Assembly (NCBI RefSeq): GCF_029027965.1
Contig: NZ_CP119082.1
Coordinates: 2,651,001-2,715,000, forward strand
Origin: Paracoccus sp. S3-43
GTDB lineage: Bacteria; Pseudomonadota; Alphaproteobacteria; Rhodobacterales; Rhodobacteraceae
DNA length: 64,000 nt
Direction of reading: 5' to 3'
The notes beneath the pieces are model-generated. The model was not told where the DNA came from, did no database searches, and saw only the letters and a program-made list of their open reading frames with translations. Below are positions 1 through 8,265 of this stretch, piece by piece; position 1 is the first letter of the stretch; every line of letters starts with the position of its first letter. Made by a program: the position numbers and the translations under genes.

Positions 1-67
1 GCCGCCGCATCCGATCCGCGACATGCTGTCCGATCTGGCGGATTTCGTCGTCAGCCGCGTCGCCTGA
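1..67 (+). CDS. C-terminal end of an unidentified protein (partial)
   Basis: Only the last 21 codons are present, read from position 2 to a TGA at 65-67, ending in LSDLADFVVSRVA. The codon use is normal for this genome. GlnK, the usual upstream partner of amtB, does not end like this, so I do not think the missing gene is glnK. There is too little sequence to name it. Confidence 0.5.
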   Translation, partial: PPHPIRDMLSDLADFVVSRVA

Positions 68-136
68 CCCGGCCGATCCGCCGCGATGCACGTCCGGCGG
101 GCATCGCCCGTCCCGACTCTGCCCACCAGACAGGCT

Positions 137-166
137 CGGGCGGCATAATCCGCCCGTGAAACGGGC
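137..166 (+). promoter_or_regulatory. Two mutually exclusive hairpins upstream of amtB
   Basis: CGGGCGG (137-143) can pair perfectly with CCGCCCG (150-156) around the loop CATAAT. The right arm can instead form GCCCG (152-156) with CGGGC (162-166) around TGAAA. The two structures share one arm and cannot both form, which resembles an attenuator or leader switch. Whether this region is transcribed is unknown. Apart from these hairpins I see no gene or strong promoter in 68-274. Confidence 0.35.
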
Positions 167-274
167 AATCGCCGTCTGGTGCCGTCCCCTTCCTGCCCGG
201 CGCCTGTGCAAGCCCCCGCGCCCCGCCCCATGAAAGGGCGTCGGCGGCGCGTCCGGTGCCGCATGGAAGGGGAT

Positions 275-1684
275 ATGATGATGACAAGGGCTGCTCCGTT
301 TATTGCCGGTGCCGCGATGCTGATCGCCGCGCCCACATTCGCGCAGGATGCCGTGGTCGCGGTTCAGGCCGCCGTGCCGGTCCCGGACAAGGGCGATACG
401 ACCTGGATGCTGATCTCGGCCATCCTGGTGATGATGATGACGCTGCCGGGGCTGGCGCTGTTCTATGGCGGCCTCGTGCGGGCCAAGAACATGCTGTCGG
501 TCCTGATGCAGGTGCTGACCGTGTTCAGCCTGATGGTGATCCTGTGGGTGGCCTTCGGATATTCGCTGGCCTTCACCGGCGCAGGCACGGCCGAGGACGT
601 GACCTTCTTTACCCCCTATATCGGCGGGTTGTCCAAGATGTTCCTGTCGGGCGTCACCACTGCGTCCAACATCGAAGGTTTCAGCGCGGGCGTGGTGATC
701 CCGGAACTGTCCTTTGTCGTCTTCCAGATGGCCTTCGCCTGCATCGCATCCGCGCTGATCGTGGGGGCTACGGCGGAACGTCTGAAATTCAGCGCGGTCC
801 TTCTGTTCATCGTGATCTGGTTCTTCTTTTCCTATCTGCCGATGGCCCACATGGTCTGGTGGTGGGGCGGTCCGTCTGCCTATGACGCGCCCTCGGGCCT
901 GCTGTTCGGCCATGGCGCCCTGGATTTCGCGGGCGGCACCGTCATCCACATCAACGCGGGCGTGGCGGGCCTTGTCGCCGCGATGGTCGCCGGTCCCCGC
1001 ATCGGCTATCGCAAGGAACTGCTGGCGCCCCACAACCTGACCTTCACCCTGGTGGGCGGCTGCCTGCTGTGGATCGGCTGGTTCGGCTTCAACGCCGGGT
1101 CCAACCTCGAGGCCAACGGCCTGACCGCGCTGGCGATGATCAACACGGCGGTGGCGACGGCGGCGGGCGTGCTGGCCTGGTCCTTCGGCGAATGGGCGTT
1201 CCGCGGCCATCCCAGCCTGCTGGGCGGGATTTCCGGCGCCATCGCCGGGCTGGTGGGCATCACGCCCGCGGCGGGCTTCGTCGGCCCGATGGGCGCCATC
1301 GCCATCGGCCTGGTGGCGGGCCTGCTGTGCATGTGGTTCGTCATCAGCGTGAAGCCGCGCATGGGCATCGACGACAGCCTGGACGTGTTCGGCATCCACG
1401 GCATCGGCGGCATCGTCGGCGCGATCCTGACGGGCGTCTTCGCCGCGCCCTCGCTGGGCGGCACGGGCGTCTTCGATTACGGCGCGAATGCCGTGGCCGA
1501 CTTCTCGATGGGCGGGCAGGTCTATGCCCAGACCCTGGGCGTGGTGATCGCGATCGTCTGGTCGGGCGTGGTGTCCTTCGTGGCCATCCACATCGTCAAG
1601 GCGCTGATCGGGCTGCGCGTCACTGTCAATGACGAACGCCAGGGCCTGGACATCACCACCCACGGCGAGAACGCCTATAACTGA
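275..1684 (+). CDS. amtB: Ammonium transporter AmtB
   Basis: Inner-membrane channel for ammonium/ammonia, about 469 residues, the usual size for the Amt/Rh family. A cleavable signal sequence (FIAGAAMLIAAPTFAQ) is followed by about eleven hydrophobic segments. Family motifs include LPGLALFYGGLVRAKN, the DFAGGTVIHINAG segment and DDSLDVFGIHGIGG. Three ATGs lie in a row at 275, 278 and 281. The purine-rich AAGGGG at 267-272 best fits initiation at 278 or 281, so the exact start is open by two codons. The longer upstream reading is unlikely because it lacks a ribosome site. In relatives AmtB is usually gated by a GlnK-type PII protein, but glnK is not in view. The gene ends in a strong terminator. 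Confidence 0.95.
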   Translation: MMMTRAAPFIAGAAMLIAAPTFAQDAVVAVQAAVPVPDKGDTTWMLISAILVMMMTLPGLALFYGGLVRAKNMLSVLMQVLTVFSLMVILWVAFGYSLAFTGAGTAEDVTFFTPYIGGLSKMFLSGVTTASNIEGFSAGVVIPELSFVVFQMAFACIASALIVGATAERLKFSAVLLFIVIWFFFSYLPMAHMVWWWGGPSAYDAPSGLLFGHGALDFAGGTVIHINAGVAGLVAAMVAGPRIGYRKELLAPHNLTFTLVGGCLLWIGWFGFNAGSNLEANGLTALAMINTAVATAAGVLAWSFGEWAFRGHPSLLGGISGAIAGLVGITPAAGFVGPMGAIAIGLVAGLLCMWFVISVKPRMGIDDSLDVFGIHGIGGIVGAILTGVFAAPSLGGTGVFDYGANAVADFSMGGQVYAQTLGVVIAIVWSGVVSFVAIHIVKALIGLRVTVNDERQGLDITTHGENAYN

Positions 1685-1705
1685 CGGCCTCGGTGCCGTC
1701 CCGAT

Positions 1706-1731
1706 GGCCCGGCGTCCCCGCCGGGCCTTTT
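1706..1731 (+). terminator. Rho-independent terminator of amtB
   Basis: A perfect 8-bp stem, GGCCCGGC (1706-1713) with GCCGGGCC (1720-1727), a six-base loop, then TTTT at 1728-1731. It begins 22 bases after the amtB stop codon and isolates amtB from the downstream PBP gene. Confidence 0.85.
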
Positions 1732-1846
1732 CCATGCGCAAATCACGGATTGGTCAGGGCAATTCCCCTGCGGCGATTCTTCGTGTAGGGTGGCGCGCAA
1801 TTTGGCCGGCAAACGGCCGTGGGCAGACACGCAGGCACCCTGACTC

Positions 1847-4099
1847 ATGAAACGACCGACCGGCACCCCGAAGCGCACGGGCCGCAGCCCTGTTGCCGAC
1901 AAACGCACGGCCCCGGCCGAGCCGAAATCCCCCGTGCGCCGCCACAAGGCCCCGGTCCGGCGCGGCAATGTCGTGGTGCGCACCGTCGCCGGGACAGTCG
2001 GCCTGATCTGGCGCATCGTCTGGGGGTCGATGTGGCGGCTGGCGATGGTGATGGCCCTGATCGTCGGCGGCGCCACCGCCTATTTCTATGCCGGCCTGCC
2101 CCAGCCCGAGGCCCTGTTCGACGCCCGCGCGCGCGGCTCCGTCACCATGCTGGACGCCGATGGCAAGGTCTTCGCCTGGCGGGGCGAGACCTATGGCGCC
2201 GTCACCAGCGACAAGATCGCCCCGGTCCTGAAAGAGGCCGTGATCTCGACCGAGGACCGCCGCTTCTACCGCCATTTCGGCGTCAGCCCGCGCGGCATCG
2301 CCAGCGCCGTCAAGATCAACCTGGCCGAGGGGCGCGGCCCGCTGGAAGGCAACGGCGGATCGACCATCACCCAGCAGGTCGCCAAGCTGCTGTGCCTGGG
2401 CGAGACCTTCGATCCGATCCGCTGGAAGAACGAGGCGGCCTTCGAACAGGACTGCCGTGGCGGCGGCATCTGGCGCAAGATCAAGGAAGTGCCCTTCGCC
2501 TTCGCGCTTGAGGCGAAGTATTCCAAGGACGAAATCCTCAGCATCTACATGAACCGGTCCTATATGGGCGGCGGTTCGCGCGGGTTCGAGGCCGCAAGCC
2601 AGCGCTATTTCAACAAGCACGCGTCCGAGGTGAGCGCGGCCGAATCGGCGATGCTGGCGGGCCTGCTGCAAGCGCCCAGCTATTTCGCGCCGACCGCGAA
2701 CCTGCAACGCAGCCGCGAACGGGCCAGCGTGGTCCTGGGCCTGATGGGCGAGGAAGGCTATCTGACCCCCGAAGAGGTCGCCCAGTCCCGCGCCAATCCC
2801 GCCCGGCTGTCGCAGGCCGCCGAGGCGCGGGCGGGCGGATATTTCGCCGACTGGGTAATGGAATCCGGCCCCGGCTTCCTGACCAGCGAGACGACCGAGG
2901 ACGTGACGATCCGCACCACCTTCGACCCGCGCATCCAGACGGCGGCGGAACGCGCCCTGAAGCGGATCTTCGACGAAAAGGTCAGCGACAATTCCAAGGC
3001 CGAGGCCGCCGTGGTGGTGATGTCCGCCGATGGCGCGGTGCGCGCCATCATCGGCGGGCGCGACAGCATCGTGAACGGCGCCTTCAACCGCGCCGTCCAA
3101 GCCAAGCGCCAGACCGGATCGTCCTTCAAGCCCTTCGTCTATGCCGCCGCGCTGGAGGCGGGCTATGGCCCCGGCGACCGGGTCGAGGACGGGCCGCTGA
3201 CCATCCGCATCCCCGGCGGCAAGCCCTGGTCGCCCCAGAACTATACCCGCCGCTATTACGGCAACGTCACGCTGACCACCGCGCTGAAACAGTCGCTGAA
3301 CACCGCCACGATCCGGTTGCAGGAAACCGTCGGCCGGTCCGAGGTCCGCCGCATCGCCCATGACTTCGGCATCGTCAGCAACCTGACCACCAGTCCCTCG
3401 CTGGGCCTGGGCGCGTCCGAGGCCACGCTGATGGAACTGACCGGCGCCTATGCGGGCATCCGCAACGGCGGCACCTCGGTCGCGCCCTATGGGCTGGTCG
3501 AGTTGCGCATCGCGGGCGACGACCAGCCGCTGATGGGTCAGTCGGGCGGCATGGGCGCGCGGGTCATCAGCCAGCGGGCGGCGGGGCAGTTGATCTACAT
3601 GATGCAGCAGGTGATCGACAGCGGCACGGGCGGGCGCGCCAAGATGGGCTCGCGCCCGGTGGCGGGCAAGACCGGCACCACCAGCAGCTATCGCGACGCC
3701 TGGTTCGTGGGCTTTTCCGAACAATATGTGGTGGGCGTCTGGATGGGCTATGACGACAACACCCCGCTGAAGGGCGTCACCGGCGGCGGGTTGCCCGCCG
3801 AGATCTGGCAGGCGGTCATGACCGACATCCACGAGGGGTTGCCGGAACTGCCGCTCTCCACGGTGTCGCCGGACGGCAGCGGCATCCTGCTGTCGAACGA
3901 TGGCGCGCCGCGCGTCGTGACCTCGGGGTCGGCGGATGACCCGCTGGCGGCGGCCTTGGCGGGGGCGGTGAACAGCGCCAATCCGGCCCCCGGCGTTCCG
4001 ACCCCGGTGACGGCGCCGCAGACGCCGGGCGACAGCAGCACAGCGAGTTCGGATGACGCGCTGAGCCGGGCACTGAACGGGATCCTGGGCGGGAATTGA
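1847..4099 (+). CDS. Penicillin-binding protein 1A family (bifunctional transglycosylase/transpeptidase)
   Basis: Class A PBP that polymerises glycan strands and cross-links peptides on the periplasmic face. Its 750 residues comprise a basic cytoplasmic tail, one membrane anchor near residues 62-83, a GT51 glycosyltransferase domain with catalytic Glu136 in EDRRFYRHFG and the GGSTITQQVAK motif, and a transpeptidase domain. The latter has the active-site Ser425 in SSFK, the SLN motif in KQSLNTATI, and KTG at Lys608 in AGKTGTTSS. All catalytic motifs are intact. The C-terminal 70 residues are a low-complexity Ala/Pro/Ser tail. It stands alone between the amtB terminator and the next gene. Confidence 0.93.
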   Translation: MKRPTGTPKRTGRSPVADKRTAPAEPKSPVRRHKAPVRRGNVVVRTVAGTVGLIWRIVWGSMWRLAMVMALIVGGATAYFYAGLPQPEALFDARARGSVTMLDADGKVFAWRGETYGAVTSDKIAPVLKEAVISTEDRRFYRHFGVSPRGIASAVKINLAEGRGPLEGNGGSTITQQVAKLLCLGETFDPIRWKNEAAFEQDCRGGGIWRKIKEVPFAFALEAKYSKDEILSIYMNRSYMGGGSRGFEAASQRYFNKHASEVSAAESAMLAGLLQAPSYFAPTANLQRSRERASVVLGLMGEEGYLTPEEVAQSRANPARLSQAAEARAGGYFADWVMESGPGFLTSETTEDVTIRTTFDPRIQTAAERALKRIFDEKVSDNSKAEAAVVVMSADGAVRAIIGGRDSIVNGAFNRAVQAKRQTGSSFKPFVYAAALEAGYGPGDRVEDGPLTIRIPGGKPWSPQNYTRRYYGNVTLTTALKQSLNTATIRLQETVGRSEVRRIAHDFGIVSNLTTSPSLGLGASEATLMELTGAYAGIRNGGTSVAPYGLVELRIAGDDQPLMGQSGGMGARVISQRAAGQLIYMMQQVIDSGTGGRAKMGSRPVAGKTGTTSSYRDAWFVGFSEQYVVGVWMGYDDNTPLKGVTGGGLPAEIWQAVMTDIHEGLPELPLSTVSPDGSGILLSNDGAPRVVTSGSADDPLAAALAGAVNSANPAPGVPTPVTAPQTPGDSSTASSDDALSRALNGILGGN

Positions 4100-4199
4100 C
4101 GGTCGCCCCTCGGCTGGACGCAGGGCGCCTGGACGCCTTGCCGTCATTCAGCCGTTACCCTCGGGGCGCTATACGGTGTCGCCTTTCAAAGGGTGCAGG

Positions 4200-4982
4200 A
4201 TGACCGAACTGGATAACCTCGTGGCGACGGCGCTGGATCTCGCCGAGATGGCGGCTGACATCGCGGCACGCACATGGCGCAGCGACCTGGCCGTCAGCTA
4301 CAAGCCGGACGGCTCATCCCTCACCGAAGCCGATCTCTCCATCGAGGCGCTGTGGCGCGAACGGATACGGCAACGGTTTCCCTCTCATGGCATTCTGGGC
4401 GAGGAATACGGCGCTGAGGCGGGGCGCAGCGCCTTCACCTGGGTGCTCGATCCCATCGACGGCACGCGCCAGTTCGGGGCGGGATTGCTGAACTACGCAT
4501 CCCTGATCAGCGTCTGCCGGGATGGCCATCCGGTTCTGGGGATCATTGACCTGCCGATGCCGGGCGCACGTTACCTCGCGGCAGAGGGGCGGGGCACCAG
4601 CTTCGGCAATCGTCTTGTCCGCAGCGGCGGCCAGCATGACCTGTCGAAGGCGGTCATCAGCCTCGCGAACCCGGACAGTTTCAGGGGGGACTGCGCCGCA
4701 GGATACCAGACCCTGCGCAGAAGCGGGCGTATAAGGGTGTTCGATGGCGGCGCTGCGGCCTACGGCGCGCTGTCTCGGGGACTGATAGACGTTTGCCTGA
4801 ACGGCAATGACCTGGACGCCTATGATATCTGTGCCCTGTGCCCGGTGGTGCAGGAAGCGGGCGGCACGATATCCGACTGGACGGGCCAGCCTCTGTCCCT
4901 GTCGTCACGCGGGGCGATCGTTGCCTGTGGCTCGTCCGGCCTCCATGCGGCAGTTCTGGAGCAATTGTCCATGCCGGCATGA
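4200..4982 (+). CDS. Inositol monophosphatase family protein (possibly histidinol-phosphatase-like)
   Basis: Mg-dependent sugar or histidinol phosphate phosphatase of about 260 residues. Family motifs are LGEEYG, the metal-binding WVLDPIDGTRQFG, and the C-terminal DICALCPVVQEAGG. The start is placed at the ATG at 4200, just after AGGGTGCAGG. An in-frame GTG at 4176 is less likely. The substrate cannot be told from sequence; the DPIDGTRxF form is common in HisN-type histidinol phosphatases, so inositol is not assured. Codon use differs from the neighbours: ATA isoleucine codons occur at least four times and AGG arginine appears, both unusual here. This suggests recent acquisition. Confidence 0.8.
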   Translation: MTELDNLVATALDLAEMAADIAARTWRSDLAVSYKPDGSSLTEADLSIEALWRERIRQRFPSHGILGEEYGAEAGRSAFTWVLDPIDGTRQFGAGLLNYASLISVCRDGHPVLGIIDLPMPGARYLAAEGRGTSFGNRLVRSGGQHDLSKAVISLANPDSFRGDCAAGYQTLRRSGRIRVFDGGAAAYGALSRGLIDVCLNGNDLDAYDICALCPVVQEAGGTISDWTGQPLSLSSRGAIVACGSSGLHAAVLEQLSMPA

Positions 4983-5023
4983 CCGGCCGCTTTGTCCCTG
5001 CGGGCGGCTTCTGTCAGCCGACC

Positions 5024-5641
5024 CTAGCCCGCCTGCTGCAAATCCGCCGTCAGCGCCGCCAGATCGCCGCGCCTTGCGGTCAGCATCGCCGCCATCTCGG
5101 CGCGTTCGCTGGCCAGCATGTTCACGCCCTCGATGATGATGTTGAAGAACTTGTCGCGGCCCGACTTGTTCGACACATGCCATTCGACCTCCATGGGCGC
5201 GCGGCCGTTCAGATAGGCGACCGAGGTCACGGCGAAGAAGCTTTTCAGCGGCCGCGCGCCGGTCACCTCGATCTTCGAGCCGATGAACTCGCGGAACCGC
5301 TTGCCGTATTTGCGGCCGATATAGCCCTGGAACGCCTGGGTATAGGCGGCCAGGGCACGGGGGTCGGCCTGCCGCGCGGCGGGGCCCAGGGCAGAGCGCG
5401 CGATCACCGCCACATCGGCATAGCGCGCGAAGATCGCCTCGAATTCGCGATACATCTGCGCGGGCGGGCGGCCGGAATTGATGACCTGGTAGACCTCGCC
5501 CAGGGCGGTGTCGATCAGCGACCGGGCCTGGTCCGCGTCAAGCGCCCAGCCGCGCAGGGGCATCAGCGATGCCGCCGACGCGCCTGCGAACAACGCCAGG
5601 ACGCTGCGCCGGTCACGGGTCGTAAGGGTCGATGACATCAT
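5024..5641 (-). CDS. MlaC/Ttg2D-type phospholipid-binding periplasmic protein
   Basis: Periplasmic carrier of the Mla/Ttg2 lipid transport family (PF05494), about 205 residues. An N-terminal export signal has a twin-arginine look (RDRRSVLALFAG followed by a hydrophobic stretch and GWA). The body carries the family pattern YTQAFQGYIGRKYGKRF and EVEWHVSNK. The gene overlaps the 3' end of mlaA. The start is uncertain: ATGs lie at 5641 and 5638, while a TTG at 5668 has the better ribosome site (GAGGGAGGGA). The ATG start leaves a normal-length signal. MlaC normally ferries phospholipid between MlaA and the MlaFEDB complex, which is not encoded nearby. Confidence 0.85.
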   Translation of the reverse strand: MMSSTLTTRDRRSVLALFAGASAASLMPLRGWALDADQARSLIDTALGEVYQVINSGRPPAQMYREFEAIFARYADVAVIARSALGPAARQADPRALAAYTQAFQGYIGRKYGKRFREFIGSKIEVTGARPLKSFFAVTSVAYLNGRAPMEVEWHVSNKSGRDKFFNIIIEGVNMLASERAEMAAMLTARRGDLAALTADLQQAG

Positions 5642-6392
5642 CTGCGGCAGCGTCGGCATAGGGGTCAATCTCGGTCCCTCCCTCGTTCAATTCGTGGCGG
5701 CGGTGCATCAGATAGATCAGCCGCAATTGCGCATAGCTATCCGCACTGCCTTGCAGAACGCTATCCACCGTATCCCCGAATCGCGCCCGATCACCGGCTT
5801 TTGACGCCGCGCGTAGGCCAAATGCCGCCCATGCCGCGTCCCGGTGCAGCAGATGATAGACCGGGTCGATCAGCAGATCCACGACCTTGCCCGCCGCGTC
5901 CCGCTGGGTCGAGGGGCCAAGGACCGGCAACTCCAGATAGGCGCCCTCGGGCACGCCCCAGACCGCCAGGGTCTCGCCGAAATCGGTGTCGGCTTCGGGC
6001 AGCCCGAAATCCTTCCCGGCAGGATCCAGCAGACCGCCCATTCCCAGCGTCGTGTTGACGGCAAAGCGGAAAAAATTCCGAATCGCGGGCTCGGGACGCC
6101 CTTGCAGCAGGCTGTTGACGACCTTGCCCGGCAGCGACAGGTTCGCCCCCGCGTTGATCACCAGATCCATGGCCCCCGGTTCGTCCGCCCCCTCGCCGTC
6201 CGCCGAGACCCGCCTGGCCACCGGCGCGACCACCTGTTGATCGAACGCCTTGTTGAAGGCATGTATGCGGCGGTTGCCGGATTCAAACGGGTCGTTGACG
6301 CGAATGCCGTCCTGCATCACAGGTTCTGACGCGCAGCCCGCCAGAATCACGCACAGGGCCAGCGGAACGACAAGGGACAAGGGACGATGCAA
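5613..6392 (-). CDS. mlaA: MlaA (VacJ) outer-membrane lipoprotein
   Basis: Outer-membrane component of the phospholipid retrograde transport system, 259 residues. The lipobox LAGC is at residues 17-20. Family features include NDPFESGNRRIHAFNKAFD, the FFRFAVNTTLG segment and GETLAVWGVPEGAYLELP. Translation starts at an unusual TTG at 6392. It is supported by AGGAG six bases upstream and by the absence of any ATG before the lipobox. The gene is followed by mlaC with overlapping ends, so the two are one transcript, divergent from the type I secretion genes. Confidence 0.9.
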   Translation of the reverse strand: MHRPLSLVVPLALCVILAGCASEPVMQDGIRVNDPFESGNRRIHAFNKAFDQQVVAPVARRVSADGEGADEPGAMDLVINAGANLSLPGKVVNSLLQGRPEPAIRNFFRFAVNTTLGMGGLLDPAGKDFGLPEADTDFGETLAVWGVPEGAYLELPVLGPSTQRDAAGKVVDLLIDPVYHLLHRDAAWAAFGLRAASKAGDRARFGDTVDSVLQGSADSYAQLRLIYLMHRRHELNEGGTEIDPYADAAADDVIDPYDP

Positions 6393-6513
6393 AGGATCTC
6401 CTAACCTTTTCGGGATAACACAGAGTCAAGACCGCGATCAGCGATCCTGGAATACTGGCGCACGGGGCTTGCGGCAAGGCCGGCACCGACGGCCGAAGAT
6501 GAAGGATGAAGGA

Positions 6514-8265
6514 ATGAGCAAATCGCCCGCTTTCCAGGACGGCGCCAAGGAATTGCGCCAGGCACGCACCGCGGGTCTGCCCCTGTTCGCAGCCGTCGCG
6601 CTGTTTTCAGCGGTCGTGAACCTGCTGATGCTGACCGGACCGCTGTTCATGTTGCAGGTCTATGACCGGGTGCTGGCATCGCGGTCGGTCGAAACGCTGA
6701 CCGCGCTGTTCGTGCTGGTGGTATTCCTGTTCATGCTGATGGGGTTCGTGGACTTCATCCGCGCCCGCGTGATGCAGCGGATCGCCGCCCGCTTTCAGGA
6801 CCGGATGGAGGGGCGGGTGTTCACCGCCGCGCTGCGCGAAGGCGCGATCTCGGGCGACGAATCGGCGGCGGCGGCCAGCGGGATGCGCGATCTCGATTCG
6901 GTTCAGCGGCTGATCGCCTCGCCGGTGCTGCTGGCGGTTTTCGACCTGCCCTGGGCGCCGCTGTTCCTGGCGGCGGTCTATGTCTTCCATCCGCTGCTGG
7001 GGGCCGTGGCGACCATCGGCGGGGCGATCCTGGTGGTCTGCACCCTGGCCAACCGGACGCTGACCAAGACACCCTTGCAGCAATCCAACATCGCCTCTGC
7101 GCAGGCGCAGCGCATGGCGGACCTGTATCGGGACGAGGGCGAGGTGATCGGCGCCCTGGGAATGCGCAGCGCCACCTATGCCCGCTGGCGCAAGGCCCGA
7201 GCCGAGGCGCAGGAACAGGCCGTGAAGGGCGCCGACCTCTCGTCGGGCTTCACGGTCTTTTCGAAAAGCTTCCGGCTGTTTCTGCAAAGCGCGATGCTGG
7301 CCGCCGGCGCCTGGCTGGTTCTGCAACAGGCGATCACGCCGGGCGCGATGATCGCCAGTTCGATCATGATGGGCCGGGCGCTTGCGCCGGTCGAGCAGCT
7401 GGTCGGCGGCTGGCCGATGGTGCAGGCGGCCCAGGACGCCTGGGAACGGCTGGCCCGGCTGCTGTCGCGCCAGCCCGCGCAGACGGCCCATACCCCCCTG
7501 CCCCGCCCCGAGGCGGTGCTGGAGGTGCGGCAGCTTTCGGTGGCGCCTCCGGGCCAGAATGTCGCGATCGTGCGCGGCGTGTCCTTCGCGGTGGCGCCGG
7601 GCCAGGCGCTTGGCGTGATCGGGCCGTCGGGGGCGGGCAAATCGACGCTCGCCCGCGCGCTGATCGGTGCCTGGCCGGTCGGCGCGGGTTCGATCCGGCT
7701 GGGCGGTGCGACGCTGGACCAGTACGATCCCGACGTGCTGGGCAACATGATCGGCTATCTGCCGCAGCAGGTGACGCTGTTCGACGGCACCATCGCGGAA
7801 AACATCGCCCGCCTGTCGCCCGACATGGATCCGGCCCGCGTGGTGCGCGCGGCCCAGGCGGCGGCGGCGCATCAGATGATCCTGGATCTGCCGCAGGGCT
7901 ATGACACGCGCATCAGCCAGGCCACCGGCCGCCTGTCGGGCGGGCAGATCCAGCGCGTCGGGCTGGCCCGCGCGCTGTATCCCGACCCGGTGATGCTGGT
8001 CCTGGACGAGCCGAACTCGAACCTCGACAACGAGGGGTCGATGGCGCTGAACGCCGCGATCCGCCGGATCAAGGCGCAGAACGGCTGCGTCATCATCATG
8101 GCGCACCGGCCCGCCGCGATCAACGAATGCGACCTGCTGCTGGTCATGGAACAGGGCATCCGCCGGGCCTTCGGGCCGCGCGACAAGGTGTTGCAGGAAA
8201 TGGTGCAGAATTCGGCGCAGATCCTGAAATCGCAGGAAACCGGACGCGCAGGGGGCGTGGCATGA
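6514..8265 (+). CDS. Type I secretion system permease/ATPase (PrtD/HlyB-like)
   Basis: Inner-membrane ABC exporter of about 583 residues for unfolded, C-terminally signalled proteins. The N-terminal half has the type I secretion membrane domain, with LLMLTGPLFMLQVYDRVL in the first helix and no peptidase domain. The C-terminal half is an ATPase with Walker A GPSGAGKST, signature LSGGQIQRVGLARAL, Walker B VMLVLDEP and a switch histidine in IMAHRP. The start at ATG 6514 follows GAAGGA at 6501-6506; a longer upstream reading is unlikely. The stop overlaps the start of the membrane fusion gene (ATGA). No TolC-like gene and no RTX substrate lie in the window. Confidence 0.92.
   Translation: MSKSPAFQDGAKELRQARTAGLPLFAAVALFSAVVNLLMLTGPLFMLQVYDRVLASRSVETLTALFVLVVFLFMLMGFVDFIRARVMQRIAARFQDRMEGRVFTAALREGAISGDESAAAASGMRDLDSVQRLIASPVLLAVFDLPWAPLFLAAVYVFHPLLGAVATIGGAILVVCTLANRTLTKTPLQQSNIASAQAQRMADLYRDEGEVIGALGMRSATYARWRKARAEAQEQAVKGADLSSGFTVFSKSFRLFLQSAMLAAGAWLVLQQAITPGAMIASSIMMGRALAPVEQLVGGWPMVQAAQDAWERLARLLSRQPAQTAHTPLPRPEAVLEVRQLSVAPPGQNVAIVRGVSFAVAPGQALGVIGPSGAGKSTLARALIGAWPVGAGSIRLGGATLDQYDPDVLGNMIGYLPQQVTLFDGTIAENIARLSPDMDPARVVRAAQAAAAHQMILDLPQGYDTRISQATGRLSGGQIQRVGLARALYPDPVMLVLDEPNSNLDNEGSMALNAAIRRIKAQNGCVIIMAHRPAAINECDLLLVMEQGIRRAFGPRDKVLQEMVQNSAQILKSQETGRAGGVA

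Noticed and set aside
68..274. Search for a sigma-54 promoter before amtB
   Set aside because: No GG-N10-GC pair with flanking consensus was convincing; candidates such as CGGCGCCTGTGC have the wrong spacing.
179..274. Longer amtB start at 179
   Set aside because: It adds an Arg/Pro-rich stretch before a normal signal peptide and has no ribosome site; the ATG cluster at 275-281 does.
1754..4147. A 797-codon open frame antisense to the PBP gene
   Set aside because: Its composition is the Arg/Gly/Ala/His-rich pattern made by reading GC3-biased codons on the wrong strand, and the sense protein has all catalytic motifs.
6250..6513. N-terminal extension of the type I secretion ATPase from 6250
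   Set aside because: It would overlap mlaA on the other strand, is Arg-rich shadow sequence, and ATG 6514 has a good ribosome site.
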